Below, in pieces: positions 34,301-46,300 of a stretch of 64,000 nucleotides of DNA. The position numbers and the translations under genes are program-made. Position 1 is the stretch's first letter. Each line of letters opens with the position of its first letter. Where the stretch lies: assembly GCF_040954835.1 (NCBI RefSeq), contig NC_090723.1:6334001-6398000 (forward strand), in the 5' to 3' direction. The stretch is from Lepisosteus oculatus. Its lineage: Eukaryota; Chordata; Actinopteri; Semionotiformes; Lepisosteidae. The notes under the pieces are model-generated. The model was not told the origin of the DNA. It was given only the letters and a program-made list of their open reading frames with translations, and made no database searches.

Positions 34301-37300
34301 AAAGGTTTGTTGTAAACACCTGTGGTAGTGCAGCTGGCAAAGTAAGCAGCCCTTTTACAGAATTGCTGGAAATCCATTTTAAACCTATTCATATCTCTTC
34401 AATTTAATTGTATGGAAGGTGGTTTAAGCTGTGTCTTGGACCAGGTCTTTCAGCACTCTTGGAAATTTTGGTTTCTTCTTCATGGTGAGACTGTGGGGGA
34501 CCCTTGGTGTTCAGTTTTCCTGTGCTGGGTGTTAATATGGTTAGAGCATTTGAGGGCTGAGATCAGCCTGTGGGGCAGTTCAAACCCGTGTTTTCAACCA
34601 CATACTTCATCGTTTCATGTTCTTGCAGGCTTTTCTGAAAGGTTTATTATTGTAAGTGAAAAGGTTGAACAGCTTAGTTCCCATAACCTTCTGTAATCCT
34701 CCTGTACAGAGAGTCTTCAAACATGCTGAGGAGTTTCTTCATCTTTTAAAATTCAAGTTTCTCTTCAGAAGCCTAGGTTTTTGTACCCTACTTTTTCTGC
34801 ACTTTTCAGATTTGCAGGAACAGTGCAGATCCGCCATCTTGCTATCGACCCAGGGTGGTGATCTCTGGATCTGTCACTGAGACCCCCTTGTGTCTTCTCT
34901 ACAGGTCTGGGTACCAGCACTTCTAAGGAGGCAAAGGAATACTTTGCCGACATGGAAAGACATCGAATCCCCTTCAAGTATGCTGGTCCTGCCGATGACG
35001 AGGCAATCACCCTGGTGAGCACGTTTGAAGAGGACTGACTGACCCTATTGATACACAATAAAATATATACATGTTGCACGGGGGGTTTCAAAGATCAGCA
35101 GCTCTATTCTATTTTACTTGTATATCAGTGATCCTCACACTTATATAGCGCTTTTGTGGCCACTCCAATTCATAGATGAGGATTATTGGGAGGCCATAAT
35201 TGGTAAGATCCAGGGGGAAATTTGGCCAGGACACTGGGATGACACCCTTACACTTTTTGAGAAAAAGCCCTCTGATTTTTAATGACCTCAAAGAGTCAGG
35301 ACCTTAGTTTTATGTCTCATCCAAAGGATGGCATCTTTTTACAGTATAATGTCCCTGTCACTATACTGTGGCATTAGACCTATAGACCCACACAGACCTC
35401 GGGGTGAGCGCCCCCTACTGGTCCCCACTATCATGTCATTGTTTTCTCTTGCTTAAGTGCCCTTTTTGCTTGCTAGTGAAATTTTTCGAACTGAAACAGT
35501 TGTCAGATCCAAATCATCATGTGCTCATTTTGGGCATTAGGGAAGAGTGTAGCTGGGTAGACTGGGGGAAATGTCTCTGTGTCACACACTGATTTCTCGT
35601 AGGCCTTTAGTAAGAAGAAGGTTGACGAACGCAAAGAGTGGCTTACGAGATTCATGGCGGACCGCCGACAGCGGAGACAGCACGGCTTGCAGGAGGTGAG
35701 AAACACGCTTTCGTTAATGACGTTTTCAGCCCCCGATTGTCTCGAGATCAACTTTTTAAAATACTTGGTTCCTTGTGTTGACCATTTGAAGCTGTATGAC
35801 GCATGATTGCTGCGTGTACGAGTCTTGGCATGGGGGGGGAAAGTCCGTTATCTTTCGACTGTTTCATTAATCCACTGTATAAAGTGTTATCTTTCCATTG
35901 AAAAATTTTTTAATTAAGATGTAATGTAGGAACATTAAGAAAGATGGTATTGGAGCACTGAGTAACTAAGCTCTGTGGCTCTGTTTCTCAGAAGGTGTGT
36001 AATGGTTTTGCTGGTTTCTGTTGAGAAACTTTGCTCAGCAAACGTCTGCCCCTTTCCATCCGTTGGTCTGGTTCACTTGCAGGCCGCGGGCTCCAGCCCA
36101 GTGCACCCTAAGAGACTAAACCCTTATGATGTAGAGCTGCATGCACAGCTGTCACATACGTAATTGTTCTCCCCTTTAAGAGCACTCAGCATTTCAGAGG
36201 TTTGCTTAAGTGAAGGGTGAGCATGAATTTCACATTTGTAGTTGCTGCATCTGAAGTTCTGCACTTATTTTCAGCACCAGAAAATATGGGTCAGGACACC
36301 ATTTGTTTTTGGGTTTGGCATTTGGTTTGGCTGCAGACTGTTTTTAAAATTGTCACCCCATCCCTATTCTGGGCCCCCCAACCACAATTAACAGAGCATC
36401 CGTCTCTCGCAGGATTACCTGTATGGGAAGACCACCCAATACTTGACATACAATGAATTCATCAACAAAGAGCTGGTCCTGTTCTCCAACTCGGACAACG
36501 AGAGGTCCATTCCCAGTCTGGTGGATGGTAAGTTGGAAAGCAGCCTGGTGGATCTCGTTTCTCCATCACTGTCAAGAGGAGTCTGAGGGAGCTGCTGTCT
36601 GCTTCACTGCCTGTACATTCTTCTGTTGGGATACTAGGTCTAAAATGGGACCAAATACTCTGTGGTTCATACTTAGTGATGCCAATCAATTTTTATAAAC
36701 CAGCCCTTTGCATCTCTTAACCACCATGTGTCTCCCAGGCCTGAAACCGGGCCAGAGGAAGGTGCTGTTCACCTGCTTCAAGAGGAATGACAAACGAGAG
36801 GTGAAGGTGGCTCAGCTGGCGGGCTCTGTGGCCGAGACATCTGCCTATCACCACGGTGAGGTGAGTGGAACACGGCGTGCTTTATACCACATGGCATTTT
36901 TCTGTACCACGAGGCTGTACTTCACTCTTAACTGTACTGCAGTGCATAACAAAAAAAACTACCTGATCTGAGCTTTGATTCCTGTTTGGACAAAAAAAAA
37001 CTTGAGCAAGTTTTTGCGAAAAGCTCCTGCAGACTGAACTTCTACTCAGCCTTGAACACCCTCAGCCCTGACGCAGCTGGCTCGGGTCCCTCCTGGGGCC
37101 CTGTGGTTCTCATGTTTTCCACTGAAAAAACACAACCTGAGGACAGAAACGGCGCTGCAAGGGAGAAATTCCCTTGTGATGTCCAGATCTTTTCTCTTTT
37201 CCATGAGGGTTATTTAGGAGAATTCTCTGATTTTGTGAAGGTTTCTGGGTCATAATGTAAAGGTCATTGCGTGTCCTGCATCCTTCAAGAGAGCAGATGC

Positions 37301-40300
37301 ATAATTTAGATTGCAGTGCAGCTCAACCGGCTGGCATTTGTGAAGTCCCTTTGAGGAATATCATGCATCGTGACATCAAACCCCAGGCTGACCCCTTGTA
37401 TATTGGCTTTTGCTGCTGTCTTCATAGATGTCCCTGATGATGACCATCATCACCCTGGCTCAGAACTTTGTCGGCAGCAACAACCTTAACCTCCTGCAGC
37501 CCCTCGGGCAGTTTGGTACAAGGCTGCATGGTGGCAAAGATGCTGCCAGTCCTCGATACATCTTTACCATGCTGAGGTCAGTGCTGCTGTGTGGACGCTA
37601 TTGTGCACTTCCGGTGTGATTTTGTGACTTGGAACGTTTCTCAAGTGGTTAGAAACCACCATGTTGCACATTTTTTGCATAGCTGTTTAGTACATTGATG
37701 AGACTAAGGTGGTCAATGCCTATAAATGCAGGTGGCTCTAAACCGTTAAGGAGGAACTGCAATGCTGTCTTTATATTTCAGGGATAGAAGGAATCAGCAC
37801 TGAAGGCATTTCAAACCACAATGAAAGTAAAATGTACACAGTAACTTGTAAAACTTCCAGTTTGCATCACAAAATAGACAATTTCCAGGTATACGCAGTG
37901 ACTTATTCTGCAATTCAGAACGAGTCAATAGAACATTTGGTGAGGTGAAGCAGGCTTGTTACGTGGTAAAGAAATGGGCTTGTGAAAACATCTCTATTAA
38001 TCCCATAGAAATATTGCTCTCAACTTCGAGACAGTTTTCCGACAAATACTACTTGTTAACTCTGCATGCAGACCACATCGGTGAAATGTCTGCTGCACCA
38101 CCTGTACTTGATCACTCAGACACCTCATTAGGTTAGTCATTACAGTGACTAGTGAGCAGGAAGGGCAGTGCAATTCACACAACATCTCGTTCTCACCTGT
38201 GGCGAGACTAGGGGTTTGTGACAACGATGACAACAGTACAATAGTTTCACAAAGCGATTTTGTGCTTAATTTGCGATTTCTACTCCATCAATTATTTTAT
38301 TTTGTTACAGAGTTTTAATCAGTCTGAGAAAACTGGGACTGCAGTTCCCCTTTCACGTCCGCAACCGCAGGGAAATAAGTTAATGCTTGCAAATGGCCAT
38401 TTTGATTACTTTGGATGTATTAAAATAAAACGAAGGTGTTTTGGGGTTTAAGTACATTTCCAAACAGGCTGATTCACATTATGACTCGGCATGGCTTACT
38501 GCTGGTATCGCAACGTCTGAGACCTGCCTCTCCCCCCAGTCCTCTGGCCCGCTTGCTCTTCCCCCCGGTTGACGACAACCTGCTCAAGAACAACTACGAC
38601 GACAACCAGCGCGTGGAGCCCGAGTGGTACATCCCCATCATCCCCGTGGTGCTGCTGAACGGCGCCGATGGCATCGGCACGGGCTGGGCCAGCCGCATCC
38701 CCAACTTCGACGTGCGGGAGGTCGTGAACAACATCCGCCGCCTGCTGGACGGGGACGAGCCCCTGCCCATGGTGAGCGCGCTCGGGGGGCTGCTGTCCAA
38801 ACCGCACTGTATTCCCCGTGACAGACGGTTCGGGGCTCCTCTCCCTTTTCAGACCAGTTATTGAAGAAACGTGTAAACTGTGCATGATGCTAAGGTTTTT
38901 TTTTCTTCTTCCAGCTTTTTCTTTGTTCGCAGGAACATTTTTTAACTCTCTGCCAGCTGAAACAGGGAGGTTAAAGGCAGAAACATAATTGTCCACATCT
39001 ACATTAGTTTAATCATTACCCAAAAGACAACACAAAAAGAAACAAAAGTCTACACTGAAATCTTTCATTATTTTACTTCAGAAAGTCAAATCAGGTCTTT
39101 AATTTTTTTGTCCCCCAAGTTAACCAGTATTGGCTAAACCTTTCTTATTGTAGAATGGAAGCAGGTGTCATTTTTTCCATCATGTAAAGCTCATTCACTG
39201 TCAACCTGCTGTTCAGATGCTGGAGGTTCTTTTATGTGCCGTTTCCCCATGATTGTTTTTTTGTTAGCAGCCAGAAGTTCTCTTAATAGATATTGCTTTT
39301 GGTTCAGTGCAATCAAATAGGAAGGTTTCCTAAATACATAACTGAGAATTCACATGCGTTTTGGGTTTCATGCATACAATGAAACTGTAGTCTTGAGTTA
39401 TACCCAGTATAGTCGACACCTGATGCATCTGTCAAAACTATAGCGTTATTGGATTGGTTACTTTAAACCTTTGTACTTATTGCATCCTGGGGAGGTGATG
39501 CTGTGTTTTTGTTTTTCCTTGCATATTTTAAACGTGGCCGTTCTTGCCTTTTGTCTACATTTAATCTGGAAGTTTTTCAGACTTACTGATCGACTTCATT
39601 TTAATAGCTCCCAAACTACAAGAACTTCAAGGGCACCATTGAGGAGCTGCTTCCTAACCAGTATGTGATCAACGGTGAAGTCTCCATTATCGACTCCACC
39701 ACCGTTGAAATCTCGGAGCTGCCAGTGAAGACGTGGACTCAGGTTAGTGCTTCAAGAAGCCCAGCGCCTTGCATCTGCACCAAACTACAGATTACAGCAG
39801 ACTGATGTTTTGGACTTGTATTAATGTTAGTTATTTTTCTCTAGTAGCTGCTTATCCACCATATCACGTGGAAGAACTTTAGTATTCACAGGAAGTAATG
39901 TATATATAGGATATCTGCTGTGCATGTTCCCTGTTTTTTTTATTCAAAACAAAATATTTGAAAATTGAATATGTGCACCTGGTGAACAGGTAATTTTGTG
40001 CATGTTTAATTTCTCCTAGTTCTCTCCACCAATGCAGACTAAATTTGAATCTTTTTGCCTTTTTGTTCCCTCCCAATTTCATTTGTACAGCTTCTTCGGT
40101 GGATTTTTGTCTTTTAATCCCTCCACTGTTGTCTCCCTTGCAGACCTACAAAGAGAATGTGCTGGAGCCCATGCTAAACGGCACCGAGAAGGTCCCAGCC
40201 CTCATCACCGACTATAAAGAGTACCACACGGACACGACCGTGCGCTTCGTCGTCAAGATGACGGAGGAGAAGCTGGCTGAGGCCGAGGCTGCTGGGCTGC

Positions 40301-43300
40301 ACAAGGTCTTCAAGCTGCAGACCACCCTCACCTGCAACTCCATGGTAATGTCTCCCTCCGTCTTTGAAGGATCTGGGTAGCGTCCTGGAGACGTCTGTGG
40401 AACTGTAGAAAGAAATATTCGAAACTCCATCTTAATTCATGCCAAATCTCGGCTTGATATGAGTCTTCAGTAAATGTAGAATAGTGGATTAGATGTAGTT
40501 TAAGAATTACACTAATAAGTAACTTGATGAATGAGCACCAGTTCTAGTGATGGCCGATGAACAGTAAAATGATTAAATGTTCTGTAATTAAGAAATAAAA
40601 CTTTTTGGTTTAATGATGATTTCTACAGATGTTTTTAGTCATTTTTCCAGTTATTCCCCTTTCATCAGTTCTCTTTTTTTGTGGTCAATCCTTAGTTTTT
40701 TTTTTTAGCCTGGTTACAGTGCCTTCCATTCAGAACCTGATCCTGGTTATGGTGCTATCACGTTTGTGTGCACAGGTTCAACAATGTTTTTGTTTTTCTG
40801 TTCTGTTAATGACGTCTGTCCATTTTTTGTCAGGTTCTATTTGACCACACTGGAAGCCTGAAGAAGTATGACTTTGTTCAGGACATATTGAAGGACTTCT
40901 ATGAGCTGCGACTGAAGTATTATACATTGCGCAAGGACTGGCTGCTGGGCATGCTGGGGGCGGAGAGTGCCAAGCTCTCCAACCAGGCACGCTTCATCCT
41001 AGAGAAGATTGAGGGCAAACTGGTCATCGGTGAGTCCCTTTGGCCAGTTCACCCATTACTATGGTATCCTGTGGTGTGATTTTGCATTTCTAGTTCTTTA
41101 TTAGCATTTCTTTACACAAGAAACAGGGATTTGGCATTTGGTTTTGACTTGGCTATTCAGCCGTACCTGTTTGAGAGATGGAGAGATGCAACATTTTAAA
41201 AGTTGCAACCTTCCCAGTGTGTAATGTTGGAAGGTTGATACCAGTTGGGGGAATGGAGCATCATGCCAAGCTCACTATCTTGGGAACAGCTATGTAGCTA
41301 AGAGACCCTGACAAATCCCACCCCACCACACAGTACTCTGTCCATTGGGCACTGCTGCTTGAAGAATTCCAGCCCCTTGATAAATAACATGCCCCAGGCT
41401 CAACCTAGTGATGTCTGGATAACAGGTCGATGCCTATATGGGTTAAGTCACTCAAGAGCTTCAACATCTCAGGCCTCAATTATGACCACTCAGTCATCAA
41501 CACCACTCAGTGCCACTTCTGCAAGCATGGTTTAAATTTATAAAAAAAAAATTTTCAAGCACACAACTAGATTTTACATGGCTGGTGTACAGATTTGTTT
41601 TAACTGTTATGGTGACTGAATGAGGGCATGACTTCCATTTCTCCATCCCCCAGAGAACAAGCCCAAGAAGGAGTTGATCCGCATGCTGCAGGAGATGGGC
41701 TATGACTCTGATCCTGTGAAGGCTTGGAAAGAAGCCCAAGAAAAGGTGGGTACTCGTGTTTCTTAAATTTCACACTTTCCAGCAATAAAAATTGGGCTTT
41801 TCTCTATAGTGCTGTATGGTTCTTCATTTCCAATTTTTATGCTCTTATGCGAACATTTGGCGATTGATTAAAGATTGACATTCCCTTGTGAATGAGAGTT
41901 CACTGCTGATCTTTATGCAAGATATGAAGGTATCGATAAGGATGCAGTTATGATGTGTAACTGATGAAGTGCCAGGTTCCATGTCGTTAAACGAGTGTCT
42001 ACCCTGCCTCTTTTGCCAAGTCTGAGGAGGAAGACACTGAGGAAGAGGAGACTTCAGAAGAGCAGTTGTCAGGCCCGGACTATAACTACTTGCTCAGCAT
42101 GCCCATGTGGTTCCTGACCAAAGAGAAGAAGGAGGAGTTGTGCAAGCAAAGAGATGTCAAGGTGAGATCCTTCTTTTGAGGTCTTGTTCCTCAATTTATA
42201 GGCTATTTCCCTCTTCTCCTCACCCTGTGCTCCCCTAAATTGAGAAGCATATTTTCAGTAGGTTTTGTATTTCTGCCTGCAGTGTGAATTTGTCTAGAGA
42301 ACCCCATTACACCTTCCTCTCCTGCCCTGTAGGTTTCTCGTGCTGTTACTTCATTTCCCTTCTCTCTGTAGACCAATGAGCTGAACACACTGAAGAAGAA
42401 GAGCCCTTCTGACCTCTGGAAACAGGACTTGGCCAACTTGGTGGAGATGCTGGATGTGAGTTTGGAGAGAGCTGCAAATGCCTTTTCATCCCATCAAGTA
42501 CATCTTGTGAAGTTCATCTGTACTCCATATGCTTTCCAATCCATGCCACACCGGGTTTTCCATCTTAAATTGAAGACGAATGCAAAGCAATCCCGATGTA
42601 TCTTAATAGTTTTCCTTTTTTAAGTTTGTTTATTGGCAGTTATTCAACAGTTTCCCATATTAGCTCTTCTAGACGTGAAGTGGCATTCTGAAAGTCGGGT
42701 AAACTGAGCTGGGACGAGATCTTGTCTGTGTGAACCGGAGTCGCTCTGGCTGGCCTGTCCGGCCTCTCACCCGCCCTCTGCCCTTCGCAGCAAGTGGAGC
42801 AGAAGGAGCAGGAGGACGCAGCTGTGCAGGTGAAGGCCACCAAGGGGAAGACGGGCAGGGCCAAGCTGGTGAAGATGAAGGAGGAGACCCGGCCCACGCC
42901 CCAGGGCCGCCGCGTCGTGCCACGCATCACCAGCGCCATGAAGGCCGATGCCAACAAAAAGGCGGACGCCACCAAGAAGGGCAAGAAACTCAAGGTTTGT
43001 AGCGGGCTTCCTTCAGACGGTCATCCGCCACCGTGAGATGGACCGGTCCGATGGCCACCCGTGGGCCCGGTGTTTCAGCTTGTGCTCCTGTCTGCAGCGA
43101 AAGTGTTAATATGAAAGAATTGTGAACTTCTGAGAATGGAGGTTTCCTTTCCCTTTTCTGTTCGTGCTCCTCGGGACTTTTTGTTTAAGAAATGTTTTCC
43201 ACTGCGGGGTAAAGTAGACAGGTTTGATTACTTTCTGTAAGGCATATCAAATGACTAGACTAAATCGTTTCTGCAGGAGGAGCTTCATTATAGACCCATC

Positions 43301-46300
43301 CTGACCCCAGTAAGAGAACACTGAGTAGGCAGTCTGCCAGTTTGAGCTGTTTGGGTGTGATGGTGCAGTGCTGTAGGCTGGTAGGGGCTGGACTCAGCTG
43401 GGGCCAGTGAGACAGGCAGACACCCCAGTGTCAACTTTTCAAGTGCTGAGTTTGCAAAGGTCCAAGAAGGCGCTCGAATAAACAAGCGAAAATAAAACAT
43501 CTGGTATCCCTGTCAAAACCTGATGCTTTTAAAATTGACTACTGTGTATAGTTATCATGATGCACAATACGTTTGATTCCAGACATCACCAGAAAGAAAG
43601 TAATGCAATTTTAAATGGTAGTTGCTAACCTTTTTTGGGGGGTAGAAAAACACGAAATGTTGATTTTCTTCAAAAGTGTCTAAAAAATGGTGGAACCGTT
43701 TTTCTGGAAGTTCTTCCTCTGCAAATCTAGTTTGGTGTGACAATGGATTTATCAGCGTTGTTGTGCTGCTGCTGAAACCTCAATGTGAAACAGTTCCGGA
43801 CACATACCATCTCTTTAACTCCTTACTCCGCGCACAGCGCTACCAGAATCTCACCTGTTCGCTCTTTTCGGCAGAGTGAGGATGCGGTTGTGGTGAAGAT
43901 GGAGTTTGAGGAGGAGGGAGGGGAGGATGGAGAATGTAACTCAGAAGAAATAAGTCTGGCGCAGAGACTGTCTAAAAAAACCAAGAAGGAGCCCGCCAAG
44001 AAAGCAGGTAATTCTGAGTGCTGGGCTTGACTTTCTGAACTTCTCAGCTTTGAAACATTAAAGTAGAGACCATTCCCCTCCAGTGACGTTAAAACCAGAT
44101 TGCTGACAGCGATAGTTCAGTGCTGCTTTAGGAGTAAAGTATGAGTAGGGATAATGTTGTAAAATGCATCTATATGTAGAGGGACACCTAGATATATCTT
44201 CTGGGGGGGACAGGTTCTCTTCCCATTCTTCAAAATTAGGTGGGGGAGTCAAAAGTTCAGCAAATACCAATGTATTGATTTGTCTTTAATCAGAAAGAAC
44301 AGGCATGAAATATATGCTTGATGCTACAAACAGTCCCGCTAGGTGACCAGGGTGAACGGCAAAGTCCTGTGAACTGTGTTCAATCTGGTGGTCTCCCGCA
44401 GCATCCAAGAGTGGGAAGCAGACCGTGCTGCAGTTCAAGCCGGTGCAGAAGGAGAGCCACCCCTGGTCCGACTCCGAGTCGGAGGCCGAGGCCGAGGTGC
44501 AGCCCAGGGAAAAAGCAGAGCGCTGCACCAAAGGCAAGACTGGCTCCTCTCGCCGTGGTAGAGGGTGGTGTAGCCTGGTAACTAAGAACTAACTGGCAGG
44601 CGGTGGGTCACATCGGCACTAGTGTCCCTCAGCAGACGCCAGCTGCCTACTGCCTTCCTGTTGGTAAACACTGAAAAAAGTCACGGCCATCATCAGAGGT
44701 CACATTCCCTAAATTCAATGTCCTGTAGATGTCTGCTGGATCCACAGGTCATTAAACCAAATGTTTATTTCCAGAGACAACTAGAACTGTGAGCTGGAGC
44801 ACTTCTCTCTGAATTTCTGTATGATGAGAGAAGTTAAAGGACAGATTATTCACTATTTTTCTGTAGTCTCAAGACACCTTTGCTTCCACTGTATGCTTCT
44901 GTCAACCTTTTCTTTGACTGTAATGGTGTGATTCTGAGCAGCCGAGTCCATCGCCAATGGGATGTGTTTTGTCATGTTTTGAGCACTCCAGTGCTGGCTG
45001 CAAAATACCAAATTTGCTCCCTTCCAATACCAGAGTTGCTTTCATCTTGAAGTACTGCCTTAAAACTGGGAATCGAATTAGTGTTGACAAGTTACCCTGA
45101 TGTGGATTTGTGATGATTTCCTTGTTTTAATTAAAAGCCAAGCTACTCCTGATGACACTGTTTGATCTTATAACAAATTTCCTGTTTATTGTGTAAAAGA
45201 TGCTGGGTCAGTGCTGCCGAAATGTTATCAAAATGATGCCATGTGGACAGAGCTTTGAGCTTTTATTTTATTTGTGCAGCCCTTCAGGCGAAGTATAATG
45301 AGGGCTCAAGCAGTGAGGATGATTGTGACTGGAAGAAGAAGGAAGCCGATGACATTGAGGACTCGGATTTCTGTCCTGAGGCTTTGGCTGCTGACAGCGA
45401 GGATGAAGAATCGATGCAATCCGTGATACCCAAGCTCACGTGAGTCCCCCCCTTCCTTACTGCGTTCCGTGCCAAATCCGCATTTAATCGTTTTCCCCCG
45501 CCGTGTGTTAATGTGCTAGAAGCCAAGCCCTTTGAAGGCGTGATAAAACTGGCATGCGTTTTAATCTGCGACAGTCCATCGTGGAAGACTGCAAAAAGAA
45601 AGTCAGCCTTATCCTAATACGCCCGTTGTTGGTTTAATGCTGTTAACCTCAATGTTTGGCCTGCAAGTCTGCACATGTGGGCTGCTTATTTCATGCTCAC
45701 TCAAACAGGGTTGAAAATGAGTTTGACAATTATTGTAGATTCTGCAATAGGCTTTTGTGCCAGGGGTAACTTTTGTCCTCGAGCAGAAAACTGCTTTGAC
45801 AGGGTCATATATTAATTCCTGGGGAAAGAAAGGTATTTATATATTAATTCCTGGGAAAGTAAGGAATCCTTTGTCAGATCTAAATGGTGTTTTTCATGCT
45901 GCAAAGACAACTTTCAGGTTACAGCTTAACACAATTTCATTTGCCTTTACAGGAAGAAGCCAGCAAAGAAGGAGAAAAAAGACAAGCCTCTTCAGGGCAT
46001 GTGCAGCATTGACCTGACCTGTATGTCCTGTTCCCACTATGGTTTCGTTTACATTTAAATATTAAATAATGAGCTGCTGAAACAACTTTTGCCACTAAAT
46101 CAATTGAAAACAAATCGTCTTTCTACTAAAAATTTTAGGCTATTCATTCTCATCATTTGTTTTAGAAAACATGTGCTATATCGCCTTTTGATCAGCACTT
46201 CTACATTTTGACAGTCACTTCTTGTATTCCTTTATCGGAGTTTATCGATTTTTTTTCCCAATTTGCATATTTATGTAACTTATTCATTTTTGCGGTTGTC

